DNA of 64,000 nucleotides from Haemophilus parainfluenzae T3T1 (GCF_000210895.1 NC_015964.1:761001-825000), one strand, 5' to 3'; counted from the first letter of the stretch, positions 41,280-51,165 are shown. The notes: a model not told the origin generated them from the letters alone. Made by a program: numbers and translations.

Positions 41280-41297
41280 GCGATCTTGATCGCAGAA
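41276..41297 (-). promoter_or_regulatory. Competence regulatory element (CRP-S/Sxy site) of comM
   Basis: The core TGCGATCTTGATCGCA is a perfect TGCGA-N6-TCGCA palindrome, flanked by TTT and GAA. Its centre is 96 bases before the comM ATG. The TGCGA halves mark it as a CRP-S site needing Sxy, in contrast to the TGTGA site in the glp region. Confidence 0.9.
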
Positions 41298-41319
41298 ATT
41301 ATTTTTTCTTGATAAAAAA

Positions 41320-41934
41320 CTACACGAAAAGTGGTGCAAACCAACTATCTAATTTAGCCGCTAATTTATCAATACCAATTTTATTTTGTGCAGAAAAGGC
41401 TTCGACTTGAATATCGCCTTGAAATGGCAAAATCGCTTCACGTACCATTTTGACTTGTTTGCTACGCGCACTTTGACTGAGTTTATCCGCCTTGGTTAAA
41501 AGTAACATAACCGGTAAATCAGCAGAAACGGCCCATTCGATCATTTGCTGATCGAGATCTTTTAACGGATGACGAATATCCATCAGAACAACAAGCCCGC
41601 CTAAACATTCCCGTTTTTGCAAATATTCCCCGAGGGATTTTTGCCACTCGATTTTCATTTTCTCGGGAACCGCAGCATAGCCATAACCGGGTAAGTCTAC
41701 CAGTTTACAATTAGGCTCTACTTCAAAAAGGTTGATGAGCTGTGTCCGACCAGGGGTTTTAGAAGTTCGAGCTAAGCTTTTCTGATTGGTTAATGCATTA
41801 AGTGCGGTTGATTTTCCTGCATTTGAACGCCCTGCAAACGCAATTTCAATCCCTGTATCTTCTGGGATGGAACGAATATTGGGGGCGCTCGTAAGAAAAT
41901 GCGTTTTATGATAATTCAGTTTAATTTCAGACAT
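41320..41934 (-). CDS. engB: Ribosome biogenesis GTPase EngB (YihA/YsxC)
   Basis: 204 residues from the ATG at 41934, placed by AAAGGA. G1 GRSNAGKST is at 35-43, G3 DLPGYG near 80, G4 LLTKAD near 144 and G5 SAQNKIG near 179. It helps assemble the 50S subunit and is essential in many bacteria. The family start is [19 protein letters not shown]; the longer frame adds five codons upstream. It is divergent from the DUF535 gene with 112 bases between. Confidence 0.96.
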   Translation of the reverse strand: MSEIKLNYHKTHFLTSAPNIRSIPEDTGIEIAFAGRSNAGKSTALNALTNQKSLARTSKTPGRTQLINLFEVEPNCKLVDLPGYGYAAVPEKMKIEWQKSLGEYLQKRECLGGLVVLMDIRHPLKDLDQQMIEWAVSADLPVMLLLTKADKLSQSARSKQVKMVREAILPFQGDIQVEAFSAQNKIGIDKLAAKLDSWFAPLFV

Positions 41935-42046
41935 AATTGTTCCTTTCATTAATTGCGCCTAGCATATCACAAATAGAAAAATTGCTGAAATTATGCGAGA
42001 ATGCGCGCTTTGCATTGATTTAAAGCATCTTTAATTATTTTTTACT

Positions 42047-42916
42047 ATGGAATCTCAAGAGAATCAATATCGCTGGCCAAAAGCGGAAGCCGTTTATCCC
42101 GATAGACCAGGGCGTTCTTATGCGCTTAAGCGCCTACGTTATCGTCTTCGTTCTTTTTTACATCGAGGATCAATTGCTCATTTTGAGCAATTTATTAATC
42201 AGCATCCTTTTCTTGTCACATTATTAAATGAATATGTGGATTATAGCTATCCATTAGTTTATCGTTTTTTAGATAAACGTTTTAATAGCAAACAGCGTTT
42301 CGAAGCTATCTGCGACAATCTACTTTTTTTACCTGAAAAATTGACCGCACTTTCAGCCCCCATTTATAAAACGCCATTAAGTTTTGGTGAGGTAATTCCT
42401 GATTTTGAAATGACATTATCGATGACTACACATCAACCGATGGAAGGTTATTGGGTATTGGAGTTATGGCATAAACCACGTAATGAATTAGTGTATTTGC
42501 TTACTTTTGCCAAACTTGGTGAGGCATTGCTTATTTCTGTGGTGCAGGGACCCAATTTTGAAGGTTCCAAAGAGATGGTGAAGCAACTCACAAAAACGTG
42601 TCATGGTTTACGCCCTGCTTATTTGATGGTGGAAACGATGAAAGCATTGACGAAAGCATTAGGCTTTAATCAATTGTTAGGTATTCCACAAAAATATCAA
42701 AATAAATCGCGTTTTATTCAAAGTTCACATTATGTCGTAGATTATGATGCGATTTTTGTTGAATCAGGAGGACAGTTGAAGGACTATTGGGAATTACCTT
42801 TAGAGATAGATAGAAATCTTGATGAGGTACCGAGTAAGAAACGCTCAATGTATCGCAAACGTTATGCGATGCTAGATGATTTGGCTAAAGTAATCGAAGA
42901 AAAGCTAGAATTGTAA
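42047..42916 (+). CDS. DUF535 (VirK/YbjX family) protein
   Basis: 289 residues. The patterns WPKAEAVYPDRPGRSYALKRLRYRLRSFLHRG, then LLTFAKLGEALLISVVQGP and RPAYLMVETMKALTKALGFNQLLGIP match the DUF535 family, which includes Shigella VirK and Salmonella YbjX/SomA; members are linked to surface integrity and resistance to antimicrobial peptides. No signal peptide is visible. Its biochemical role is unknown. A dyad terminator lies beyond it, shared with oppF. An uptake sequence falls in the coding part EKLTALSAP. Confidence 0.85.
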   Translation: MESQENQYRWPKAEAVYPDRPGRSYALKRLRYRLRSFLHRGSIAHFEQFINQHPFLVTLLNEYVDYSYPLVYRFLDKRFNSKQRFEAICDNLLFLPEKLTALSAPIYKTPLSFGEVIPDFEMTLSMTTHQPMEGYWVLELWHKPRNELVYLLTFAKLGEALLISVVQGPNFEGSKEMVKQLTKTCHGLRPAYLMVETMKALTKALGFNQLLGIPQKYQNKSRFIQSSHYVVDYDAIFVESGGQLKDYWELPLEIDRNLDEVPSKKRSMYRKRYAMLDDLAKVIEEKLEL

Positions 42917-42920
42917 AAGT

Positions 42921-42958
42921 AAAAAGTGCGGTGAATTTTGACCGCACTTTTTGTTTTT
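42921..42958. terminator. Uptake-sequence dyad between the DUF535 gene and oppF
   Basis: AAAAAGTGCGGT and ACCGCACTTTTT pair around GAATTTTG, followed by TTGTTTTT. The two genes converge, and the oppF stop lies at the edge of the T run. Confidence 0.88.
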
Positions 42959-43955
42959 ATAAGACCTTTAAACAAGCCACAAAATGGCTGTTGTTTTGGC
43001 TAGTGAAAGGTGGTTTTTGTTTCGCACAATTTTCATCGGCTTTTAGACAGCGAGTACGGAACACGCAACCGGACGGCGGATTAATTGGCGAAGGCAAATC
43101 ACCTTCAAGTAATTCGATGGACTTATTGCGTTCCAATTTTGGATCGGGAATTGGAACTGCAGACATTAAGGCTTTGGTATAAGGATGTTTGGTATTGTTA
43201 TATACCTCCTCATCACTGCCTAATTCCATTGCATTGCCTAAATACATCACTAACACACGGTCAGAAATGTGTTTTACCACTGCTAAATCATGGGCGATGA
43301 AAATTAAGGAAAGCCCCATTTCTTTTTGTAGGGATTTCAATAAATTTACCACTTGAGCCTGAATCGATACATCTAACGCAGAAACGGGCTCATCACAAAT
43401 GATCATTTTCGGCTCAATGATTAAAGCACGAGCAATACCGATACGCTGACATTGTCCACCAGAAAACTCATGCGGATAGCGGTTAATCAAGTTCGGTAAA
43501 AGCCCGACTTTCAACATCATTGCTTGCACTTTTTCTTTCACTTCTGCAGCACTTAAGTGCGGTTGGTAGATCTTTAATGGCTCAGCAATGATTTCGCCAA
43601 TATTCATTCGCGGATTGAGAGAGGCGAGCGGGTCTTGGAAAATCATTTGAATGTCTTTACGCGTTTCTTTCCATTGTTTTGCTGATTGTTTTCGTAAATT
43701 TTTACCAAGCCACAAGATTTCCCCTTCACTTGCTTCGACTAAACCGATAATAGCACGTGCAAGTGTGGATTTACCGCAACCGGATTCACCCACTACACCG
43801 AGAGTTTCACCTGCGTAAAGTTTAAAAGAGACATCCTTCACCGCTTTTAAGGTTTGCGGTTTGGCGAAGAAAAGGGATTTCTCATTTTTAATTTTAAAAC
43901 TAACGCCTAAGTGATTGACTTCAAGAAGTAATTCTTTGTTGTTCGAGACTGTCAT
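42957..43955 (-). CDS. oppF: Oligopeptide ABC transporter ATP-binding protein OppF
   Basis: 332 residues. Walker A GESGCGKST, signature FSGGQCQRIGIARAL, Walker B MIICDEPVSALDVS, and the C-terminal oligopeptide-family domain with Cys residues (CVFRTRCLKADENCAKQKP) that in OppD/F relatives can hold an [4Fe-4S] cluster. It powers import of peptides with OppD. Its ATG overlaps the oppD end by four bases. Confidence 0.96.
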   Translation of the reverse strand: MTVSNNKELLLEVNHLGVSFKIKNEKSLFFAKPQTLKAVKDVSFKLYAGETLGVVGESGCGKSTLARAIIGLVEASEGEILWLGKNLRKQSAKQWKETRKDIQMIFQDPLASLNPRMNIGEIIAEPLKIYQPHLSAAEVKEKVQAMMLKVGLLPNLINRYPHEFSGGQCQRIGIARALIIEPKMIICDEPVSALDVSIQAQVVNLLKSLQKEMGLSLIFIAHDLAVVKHISDRVLVMYLGNAMELGSDEEVYNNTKHPYTKALMSAVPIPDPKLERNKSIELLEGDLPSPINPPSGCVFRTRCLKADENCAKQKPPFTSQNNSHFVACLKVL

Positions 43956-44923
43956 AGGTTAAATTTCTCCGCAGGTAACCAACAATTACGTAATTGACTG
44001 TGATTAAATGTAGTCAGTTTTGGCGCAGTTTGGCATTGTTCGGTAGCAAATTGGCAACGTGGTGAGAATGGACAACCTTTTGGCAAATGCAATAAATTCG
44101 GTGGATTGCCAGGAATAGTTACTAAGTGTTCTTCATTGCCATCTAAGCGAGGAATTGCATCCATTAAGCCAATAGAATAAGGATGAGTTGGATGATAGAA
44201 AATTTGTTCTGCAGTGCCGTATTCCATGGTTCGTCCAGCATACATCACCATAACTTGATCGCAAATACCCGCTACCACGCCCAAATCGTGAGTGATCATG
44301 ATGATGGCAGTGTTAAATTCACGTTTTAACTCATTTAATAAGGTCATGATTTGCGCTTGAACGGTCACATCCAAAGCGGTTGTTGGTTCATCGGCAATGA
44401 GTAGTTTTGGTCGGCATAATAAGGCCATCGCGATCATCACCCGTTGACGCATACCACCTGAAAATTCGTGAGGATACATACCCATGCGTTTTTTGGCTTC
44501 CGGCATTTTAACTGCATCTAACATTTTCACGGATTCAGCAAAGGCAGTTTGTTTATCATAGCCTTTGTGTAATTGTAGTACTTCCATGAGTTGTTCACCG
44601 ATTTTCATGTAAGGGTTGAGTGATGTCATCGGATCTTGGAAAATCATGGAAATTTGTTCGGCACGGATTTTATTCAACTCAGCATTCGGTAAATTAACTA
44701 ATTCTTTCCCTTCAAAAATAGCTGAACCTTCGACTTCACCGTTGGCTGCCAATAAACCCATTAAAGCAAAGGCTGTTTGTGACTTGCCTGAGCCACTTTC
44801 GCCTACGATGCCGAGCGTGCTCCCCGCATTGAGCGTGAAGTTTAAGTCATTCACCGCTGTGACGACACCATCCGGTGTTTTGAAGCGAACGTAGAGATTT
44901 TTTACATCTAATAAAGGATTCAT
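43952..44923 (-). CDS. oppD: Oligopeptide ABC transporter ATP-binding protein OppD
   Basis: 323 residues. Walker A GESGSGKSQ, signature FSGGMRQRVMIAMALL, Walker B LLIADEPTTALDVT and the C-terminal GCPFSPRCQFATEQCQ cluster motif. It is paired with OppF under the OppB/OppC pore. It begins 8 bases after oppC ends. Confidence 0.96.
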   Translation of the reverse strand: MNPLLDVKNLYVRFKTPDGVVTAVNDLNFTLNAGSTLGIVGESGSGKSQTAFALMGLLAANGEVEGSAIFEGKELVNLPNAELNKIRAEQISMIFQDPMTSLNPYMKIGEQLMEVLQLHKGYDKQTAFAESVKMLDAVKMPEAKKRMGMYPHEFSGGMRQRVMIAMALLCRPKLLIADEPTTALDVTVQAQIMTLLNELKREFNTAIIMITHDLGVVAGICDQVMVMYAGRTMEYGTAEQIFYHPTHPYSIGLMDAIPRLDGNEEHLVTIPGNPPNLLHLPKGCPFSPRCQFATEQCQTAPKLTTFNHSQLRNCWLPAEKFNL

Positions 44924-44931
44924 ATTCGCTC

Positions 44932-45867
44932 CTATCTATCTTTCGGATCGAGTGCATCACGCAACCCGTCACCGATAAAGTTAAAACAAAATAGGGTAAG
45001 GCAAAGGAAAAATGCCGGGAAAATTAATAACCAAGGCGACACTTCCATTTGCGCAGCACCATCACTTAAGAGTGCACCCCAGCTACTCATCGGTTCTTGA
45101 GTCCCTAATCCTAAGAAGCTTAAGAATGATTCAAATAGAATGAGCCCAGGTACTTCAAGCGAGGCATAAACTGCCACTAAGCCTAATACATTCGGAATAA
45201 TGTGTTTCAAAATGATTTGGCGACGAGGTACGCCACAAACGATGGCAGCTTCGACGAATTCTTTATTTTTCAGGCTGAGCGTTTGTCCGCGTACGATACG
45301 TGCAAGGCCAAGCCAAGCAATGGCCCCGATAGCGATAAAAATTAAGAAAATGTTTTGGCCAAAAAGAGTCACCAACAAAATCACGAAAAACATGAATGGA
45401 AATGAGCTGAGAATCTCTAAAAAACGCATCATTAACATATCTGTTTTACCGCCTACATAACCGGAAATCGCCCCATAAATTGTGCCGATAGTCACGGAAA
45501 TGAAGGCACCAGCAATACCGACCAATAAGGAAATGCGTCCACCGATAGCAGTGCGTACCAACAAGTCTCGACCCGAGGCATCAGTACCGAAGAAGTGATA
45601 GCCTTCCATTGTTGGTGCGGTGCTCATCATATTCCAATCGGTATCTTCATAGGTAAATGGGAAGAACCAAGGTGCTACGGTAATAAATATAATAATAAAC
45701 GCCAAAATAATCAGACTGGCAACGGCCGCTTTGTTGCGGAAAAAACGGCGTTTCGCATCTTGCCATAGACTGCGGCCTTCCAGTTGCATTTCTTCAATAC
45801 GGTCAGCCACTTGTTCCACAAAATCCGCATTTTTCTGATTAATCGGCTGAGTACGATAATCTGTCAT
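44932..45867 (-). CDS. oppC: Oligopeptide ABC transporter permease OppC
   Basis: 311 residues with a cytoplasmic N-terminal arm (GRSLWQDAKRRFFRNKAAV) and six membrane segments. The EAA loop reads KNKEFVEAAIVCGVPRRQIILKHIIPN. The final segment ends in GDGLRDALDPKDR, as in most OppC. It forms the pore with OppB. Confidence 0.95.
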   Translation of the reverse strand: MTDYRTQPINQKNADFVEQVADRIEEMQLEGRSLWQDAKRRFFRNKAAVASLIILAFIIIFITVAPWFFPFTYEDTDWNMMSTAPTMEGYHFFGTDASGRDLLVRTAIGGRISLLVGIAGAFISVTIGTIYGAISGYVGGKTDMLMMRFLEILSSFPFMFFVILLVTLFGQNIFLIFIAIGAIAWLGLARIVRGQTLSLKNKEFVEAAIVCGVPRRQIILKHIIPNVLGLVAVYASLEVPGLILFESFLSFLGLGTQEPMSSWGALLSDGAAQMEVSPWLLIFPAFFLCLTLFCFNFIGDGLRDALDPKDR

Positions 45868-45876
45868 AACTTATCC

Positions 45877-46797
45877 TTAATAACGAATTTTTGGATCGAT
45901 GATGGCGTATAAAATATCCACAATCGCATTAAATAAAATGGTTAATGTACCCACTAAAATAGTGAGACTTAAAACTAAAGAATAGTCGCGATTCAATGCG
46001 CCGTTTACAAATAATAACCCCATGCCAGGTAAACCAAATACGCTTTCGATGACCATTGAGCCGGTAATAATCCCCACGAAAGCAGGGCCTAAATAGGTAA
46101 TCACAGGTAAAAGTGCTGGGCGCAAAGCATGTTTTAAAATGATTCTCGACGTGGAAAGTCCTTTAGCTTTGGCTGTCCGAATAAAGTTGGAGTGCAGCAC
46201 TTCAATCATCGAGCCACGCATGATACGCGCAATCCCTGCAACATAAGCGATAGTTAAGGATGCTACGGGTAAAATAATGTACATTGCTGAACCGCCATTC
46301 CAACCGCCAGCGGGTAACCACCCCAAATAAATGGCAAAAATCAGTACTAAGACTGGTGCGAAGACGAAACTTGGCATAATTACGCCAAGCATTGAGAAAC
46401 TCATCAAAATATAATCCCAACGGCTATTTTGATTGAGTGCGGCAAGCGTACCCGCTGTGACACCTAACACAACAGCAAAGGCGAAAGCCACCATCCCTAA
46501 TTTTATGGAAACAGGGAAAGCAGACGCGATTAAATCGTTCACTGATTGGTCTTTATATTTAAAAGAGGGACCAAAATCTCCTTTGGAAAGATTTTCTAAA
46601 TAAAGGAAATATTGTTTATATAATGGTTCATTTAAATGATACTTCGCTTCGATATTAGCCATGACTTCTGGCGGATAAGCACGTTCAGAGGTGAACGGGC
46701 TGCCAGGGGCGAGGCGCATTAAAAAGAAAGAAAAAGTAATCAAAATAAACAGCGTCGGCAAGGCTTCCAACAGCCGTTTAAAAATAAACTTGAGCAT
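45877..46797 (-). CDS. oppB: Oligopeptide ABC transporter permease OppB
   Basis: 306 residues from the ATG at 46797, the standard length; GGAG lies before it, while a five-codon longer frame reads over it. Six membrane segments, N-terminal MLKFIFKRLLEALPTLFILIT, and the EAA loop FIRTAKAKGLSTSRIILKHALRPALLP. It follows oppA after an 80-base gap carrying an uptake-sequence dyad, which could reduce readthrough so that OppA is made in excess over the pore. Confidence 0.95.
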   Translation of the reverse strand: MLKFIFKRLLEALPTLFILITFSFFLMRLAPGSPFTSERAYPPEVMANIEAKYHLNEPLYKQYFLYLENLSKGDFGPSFKYKDQSVNDLIASAFPVSIKLGMVAFAFAVVLGVTAGTLAALNQNSRWDYILMSFSMLGVIMPSFVFAPVLVLIFAIYLGWLPAGGWNGGSAMYIILPVASLTIAYVAGIARIMRGSMIEVLHSNFIRTAKAKGLSTSRIILKHALRPALLPVITYLGPAFVGIITGSMVIESVFGLPGMGLLFVNGALNRDYSLVLSLTILVGTLTILFNAIVDILYAIIDPKIRY

Positions 46798-46822
46798 AAC
46801 AACTCCAACCAAAATGGGCGAA

Positions 46823-46861
46823 AAGTGCGGTCAAAAAATAAGATAATTTTTAACCGCACTT
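46823..46861 (-). terminator. Uptake-sequence dyad between oppA and oppB
   Basis: AAGTGCGGT (46823-46831) and ACCGCACTT (46853-46861) are inverted, with a 21-base AT loop. It lies 16 bases past the oppA stop, a likely partial terminator or mRNA-end stabiliser within the operon. Confidence 0.6.
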
Positions 46862-46877
46862 AAATACGAGCAACGAA

Positions 46878-48503
46878 TTAATGTTTAATAATATAAAGGT
46901 TGCGTAAGTAAATATGATCTTGTGGATCTTTGCCTGAATAGCCTTTTACGTAAGGCTTCACTAAGCGTGGATTCACATAGTTAAAGATTGGCACGATACC
47001 GAAATCTTTTGCAAGAATTTCTTCGGCTTTCGCGTAGGCTTTTGCACGACCTTCCGCATCCGTTGCGACATAAGATTCAGCAATGGCTTTATCATATTCT
47101 GGGTTCGCATATTTTGCAGTGTTGTTACTCGAATTAGATAAGAAATAGTTGCCGAATGTTGTGGCTTGGTTGTAATCCGCATTCCATCCTGCACGTGCTG
47201 CATCGTAACGGCCTGCACGACGGCTATCAATGTAGGTTTTCCACTCTTGGTTTTCTAATTTCACATCAATTAAACCTTTGGTGTTCGCTTTCCACATAGA
47301 TGCTGCAGCAATGGCCACTTTTTTGTGGTTTTCATTGGTGTTGTAAAGAATGCTGAATTTCAACGGATTCGCTTTGCTGTAGCCAGCTTCTTCTAAGAGT
47401 TTAATGGCTTCTTCATTACGTTGTGCCATTGGTTCTTTTGAATAAGCAGGTTGTTGAATGAGCTGACCTTCTTCGATGTAAGTCGGCGTAAACACATAGG
47501 TTGGTGTTTGACCTTGACCTAAAACTTTATCGGTGATCACATTACGGTCGAGGGATAAGTTCAAGGCTTTACGAACATTCACGTTATCAAAAGGCGCTTT
47601 CTTATTGTTTAACTCGTAAGAATAGGTCGCAAGCGTACGTGTCGTGAATACTTCACCAGGCAATTCTTTTTGTAATTTCGCAAACTGTTCTGGTGGTAAG
47701 GCGTAGCTTGTTATATCTAAATCACCTGCTCGATAACGCGCTACATCAGTACTTGGGTTTTCAATCGCAAGGAATGTTGCGCTGTTAATGACAGTCTCTT
47801 TATCGTTCCAGTAGAGTGGGTTACGTTCAAATTCGATTTTTTCATTAATAATGTGGTTCGCCAGTTTATAGGCACCATTACCCACGTAATTTTCTTTTTT
47901 CACCCATGCGTCACCCAATTTTTCGACCACTTTTTGCGGTAATGGCAATAAGGATTGGTGAGTCGTTAAACTGACTGCATAAGGCACAGGATTGGTTGCA
48001 TGAACGACAAAGGTATAATCATCTTTTGCTTCAACACCTAATTCAGCCGGTTTTTTCTTACCGTCAATGATGTCTTGCGCATTTTCCACTTGTAAGTAAC
48101 TTAAGTAACTTGCATAAGGGGCTGCTGTTGCAGGATCCACTAAACGACGCCAAGCAAACACGAAATCGTGCGCGGTAACAGGATCACCATTTGACCATTT
48201 GGCATCTTTACGTAAATGGAATGTCCACGTTTTGAAATCCGGCGTGTTTTCCCAGCTTTCAGCCACACCCGGTTGAAGTTTACCTTCAGAGTCTGAGGTG
48301 ACGAGGCCTTCAAGTAATTGATAAGCAACGTTAGATTCAGGGACACCTTCGGTTTTTTGCGGGTCAAAACTTTGTGGTTCAGCCCCATTATTGATCACGA
48401 TATGTTGTTTTTCATCTAATTGCGTTCCTTCAGGCACTATAACTGCTTGAGCAGAATAGGAAAGAGCAAGCGCAATGGCAGAGAAAAGTAGTTTGTGTTG
48501 CAT
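46878..48503 (-). CDS. oppA: Periplasmic oligopeptide-binding protein OppA
   Basis: 541 residues. The signal peptide MQHKLLFSAIALALSYSAQA is cleaved after AQA. The mature protein shows the family-5 signature region (AYQLLEGLVTSDSEGKLQPGVAESWENTPDFKTWTFHLRKDAKWSNGDPVTAHDFVFAWRRL). It captures peptides in the periplasm for OppBCDF; in H. influenzae the homologue also supplies haem-linked and peptide nutrition. AAGGAGG is a very strong ribosome site. It is the first gene of oppABCDF and divergent from talB. Confidence 0.96.
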   Translation of the reverse strand: MQHKLLFSAIALALSYSAQAVIVPEGTQLDEKQHIVINNGAEPQSFDPQKTEGVPESNVAYQLLEGLVTSDSEGKLQPGVAESWENTPDFKTWTFHLRKDAKWSNGDPVTAHDFVFAWRRLVDPATAAPYASYLSYLQVENAQDIIDGKKKPAELGVEAKDDYTFVVHATNPVPYAVSLTTHQSLLPLPQKVVEKLGDAWVKKENYVGNGAYKLANHIINEKIEFERNPLYWNDKETVINSATFLAIENPSTDVARYRAGDLDITSYALPPEQFAKLQKELPGEVFTTRTLATYSYELNNKKAPFDNVNVRKALNLSLDRNVITDKVLGQGQTPTYVFTPTYIEEGQLIQQPAYSKEPMAQRNEEAIKLLEEAGYSKANPLKFSILYNTNENHKKVAIAAASMWKANTKGLIDVKLENQEWKTYIDSRRAGRYDAARAGWNADYNQATTFGNYFLSNSSNNTAKYANPEYDKAIAESYVATDAEGRAKAYAKAEEILAKDFGIVPIFNYVNPRLVKPYVKGYSGKDPQDHIYLRNLYIIKH

Positions 48504-48795
48504 TTGAGCCTCCTTGTCATTAGGCGATATTTTTATAAAGGGTCCTTCTCTTATTAGCTCAAAAATTCATGTTTGTAAAGATTTGTAAGGTAATTATTTA
48601 AAGAAAAATAACGTTTTGTGATTTGTATCTAATAAATCGCGAAAAAATTGCTAAAAGTGATGGTATGAGAGGATAAATTTAGAATGCATTGGTTTTCCCT
48701 ATCGTAAATATTTTCCTGGACGAATTACCTTTTTAAAGCTAATTATGCTATCGTAAGACAGTCGAATTCAAACAAATCCATTCAAGGAGAATATA

Positions 48796-49749
48796 ATGAC
48801 AACTCAGTTAGATTCACTTCGTAGTATGACCGTCGTCGTGGCTGATACGGGCGATATTGATGCTATTAAAAAATACCAACCGCAAGATGCAACAACAAAC
48901 CCATCTTTAATTTTAAGTGCTTCAGCATTACCACAATATGCACCATTAATTGATGAAGCGATTGCTTATGCCAAAGCGCAAAGTGCAGATAAAGCGCAAC
49001 AATTAATTGATGCTGAAGATAAATTAGCAGTAAACATCGGTTTAGAAATTTTAAAAATTGTCCCAGGACGTATTTCAACTGAAGTGGATGCACGTCTTTC
49101 TTACGATACCCAAGCAACCGTTGAAAAAGCACGTAAACTTATCGCACTTTATAATGCGGCAGGTATTTCAAATGATCGTATCTTGATCAAAATTGCGTCA
49201 ACATGGCAAGGTATTCGTGCAGCAGAGATTCTTGAAAAAGAAGGCATTAACTGTAACTTAACCTTATTATTCTCTGAAGCACAGGCTCGTGCGTGTGCTG
49301 AAGCGGGTGTTTATTTAATTTCACCATTCGTCGGCCGTATCTTAGACTGGTACAAAGCAAATACTGATAAAAAAGAATATGCTCCAGCAGAAGATCCAGG
49401 TGTCATTTCTGTAACCAAAATTTATAACTACTACAAAGAATACGGTTATAAAACCGTGGTAATGGGTGCAAGTTTCCGTAATGTCGGTGAAATTATTGAA
49501 TTAGCAGGTTGTGACCGTTTAACTATCGCACCTGCTTTACTTAAAGAATTACAAGAAAATTCAACCGCACTTGTACGTAAACTAGACTACAAAGGTGAAG
49601 TAAAAGCGAAACCTCAACCATTAACTGAAGCAGAATTCTACTGGCAACATAACAGCGATGCGATGGCTGTTGAGAAATTAGTAGAGGGGATTCGCAAATT
49701 TGCAGTTGACCAAGAGAAATTAGAAGCAATGCTTTCAGCAAAACTTTAA
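48796..49749 (+). CDS. talB: Transaldolase
   Basis: 317 residues. The Schiff-base Lys lies in [21 protein letters not shown] (near residue 132), and the TTNPSLIL start motif (near 33-40) and [19 protein letters not shown] are conserved. It shuttles three-carbon units in the pentose phosphate pathway. AAGGAG precedes the ATG. It is divergent from oppA, with a 292-base gap in which I see no other gene. An uptake-sequence-like stretch codes for STALV near residue 256. Confidence 0.97.
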   Translation: MTTQLDSLRSMTVVVADTGDIDAIKKYQPQDATTNPSLILSASALPQYAPLIDEAIAYAKAQSADKAQQLIDAEDKLAVNIGLEILKIVPGRISTEVDARLSYDTQATVEKARKLIALYNAAGISNDRILIKIASTWQGIRAAEILEKEGINCNLTLLFSEAQARACAEAGVYLISPFVGRILDWYKANTDKKEYAPAEDPGVISVTKIYNYYKEYGYKTVVMGASFRNVGEIIELAGCDRLTIAPALLKELQENSTALVRKLDYKGEVKAKPQPLTEAEFYWQHNSDAMAVEKLVEGIRKFAVDQEKLEAMLSAKL

Positions 49750-49762
49750 TTTTAAAAACATG

Positions 49763-49790
49763 AAAGTGCGGTTAGAAATAACCGCACTTT
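49763..49790 (+). terminator. Terminator of talB
   Basis: AAAGTGCGGTTA and TAACCGCACTTT form a perfect 12-bp stem with a GAAA tetraloop, followed by TTGTTT. An uptake-sequence dyad with a stable GNRA-type loop. Confidence 0.92.
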
Positions 49791-49949
49791 TTGTTTATGC
49801 AGAGAGCAAAAGTGATTTTTTGAAAACTAAAAAATACGATTTCAATAATGGCTAACAGAAAGAGCAATATTAAGGCTTAAATAAATTCTTTTGTAGTTAT
49901 CTTTCAAGTTGGTTAGAATGAAGACAATTTTTTGTAATAGGAAAGTGGA

Positions 49950-50696
49950 ATGAAAAAAGCACCTTTACTTGCGGTAGGCTTAATGGCAACGACTATTTTA
50001 ACAGGTTGTGCAACCAAAGCTGATGGTGAACGCAATGATAAATTAGAAGGTTTTAACCGTACGATGTTTGATTTTAACTATAAAGTCATGGATCGCTATG
50101 TGTTGGAACCAGCAGCAAAAGGCTGGCGTGATTACGTGCCGACACCGGTCACAAAAGGTTTATCCAATGTGGCAAACAACTTGGATGAGCCAGTGAGCTT
50201 TGTTAACCGTTTATTAGAAGGTGAACCGAAAAAAGCCTTTGTTCACTTTAACCGTTTTTGGATTAACTCAACCTTTGGTATCGGTGGCTTATTTGACTTT
50301 GCAAGTGCAAGCAAGGAATTACAAGTTTACGATCAACGTAGCTTTGGTGAAACATTGGGCACCTATGGTGTAGATGCAGGCGCTTATATTGTATTGCCAA
50401 TTTATAATGCAACGACACCTCGTCAATTAACGGGGGCAGTAGTCGATGCAGCTTATACCTATCCGTTCTGGAATTGGGTAGGCGGTCCGTGGTCACTTGT
50501 AAAATATGGTGTGCAAGCGGTAGATAAACGCTCGAAAACATTGGATCAAACCGAGTTGCTAAATCAAGCACAAGATCCTTATGTTACTTTCCGCGAAGCT
50601 TATTATCAGAATTTAGAATTTAAAGTAAATGATGGCAAAGTGAAAGAAGGTTCACAGAAAGAACTCTCTGATGATGTATTAAAAGAGATTGATTAA
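49950..50696 (+). CDS. mlaA: MlaA (VacJ) outer-membrane lipoprotein
   Basis: 248 residues. The lipobox LTGC puts the acylated Cys at residue 20. The mature part has EGFNRTMFDFNYKVMDRYVLEPAAKGWRDYVP, NLDEPVSFVNRLLEGE, HFNRFWINSTFGIGGLFDFA, and FGETLGTYGVDAGAYIVLP, all MlaA hallmarks. It removes mislocalised phospholipids from the outer leaflet of the outer membrane. In H. influenzae its level affects serum resistance. It is followed by ridA, as in H. influenzae. Confidence 0.95.
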   Translation: MKKAPLLAVGLMATTILTGCATKADGERNDKLEGFNRTMFDFNYKVMDRYVLEPAAKGWRDYVPTPVTKGLSNVANNLDEPVSFVNRLLEGEPKKAFVHFNRFWINSTFGIGGLFDFASASKELQVYDQRSFGETLGTYGVDAGAYIVLPIYNATTPRQLTGAVVDAAYTYPFWNWVGGPWSLVKYGVQAVDKRSKTLDQTELLNQAQDPYVTFREAYYQNLEFKVNDGKVKEGSQKELSDDVLKEID

Positions 50697-50703
50697 GAAT
50701 ACT

Positions 50704-50729
50704 CATATAAGTATTAAGACACTTATATG
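50704..50729. other. Stem-loop between mlaA and ridA
   Basis: CATATAAGT and ACTTATATG form a perfect 9-bp AT-rich stem with an 8-base loop, 8 bases past the mlaA stop. No T run follows, so it is a weak terminator at best; a symmetric operator for ridA is an alternative. Confidence 0.45.
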
Positions 50730-50775
50730 TTAGGATAGCAAGCGTGTTTATACGTCAAGATTAAAGGAGAATATC

Positions 50776-51165
50776 ATGACTAAAATCATTCATACAGAAA
50801 AAGCCCCAGCAGCAATCGGCCCTTATGTTCAAGCGGTAGATTTAGGTAATTTGGTTTTAACATCAGGTCAAATTCCGGTTAATCCAGCAACGGGTGAAGT
50901 GCCGAAAGATATTGTGGCACAAGCTCGTCAATCTTTAGAGAATGTGAAAGCGATTATTGAACAAGCGGGTTTGACCGTAGGTGATATTGTGAAAACCACT
51001 GTGTTTGTGAAAGATCTGAATGATTTTGCAGCAGTAAATGCAGAGTATGAGAAGTTCTTTAAAGAAAATAATCATCCTAACTTCCCTGCACGTTCTTGTG
51101 TAGAGGTCGCTCGATTACCAAAAGATGTAGGTGTGGAAATCGAAGCAATTGCGGTAAGAAAATAA
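50776..51165 (+). CDS. ridA: RidA, reactive imine/enamine deaminase
   Basis: 129 residues of the YjgF/YER057c/UK114 family. The active-site Arg is in NFPARSCVEVARLPKDVGVEIEAIAVRK (near 105) and the GQIPVNPATGEVP segment is near 32. It hydrolyses 2-aminoacrylate and related enamines from PLP enzymes. AAAGGAGAA is a strong ribosome site. An uptake sequence lies just past the stop. Confidence 0.96.
   Translation: MTKIIHTEKAPAAIGPYVQAVDLGNLVLTSGQIPVNPATGEVPKDIVAQARQSLENVKAIIEQAGLTVGDIVKTTVFVKDLNDFAAVNAEYEKFFKENNHPNFPARSCVEVARLPKDVGVEIEAIAVRK

Noticed and set aside
48504..48795. Possible CRP site before oppA (TGTGATTTGTATCTAA at about 48616)
   Set aside because: The right half does not match TCACA, so support is too weak to list.
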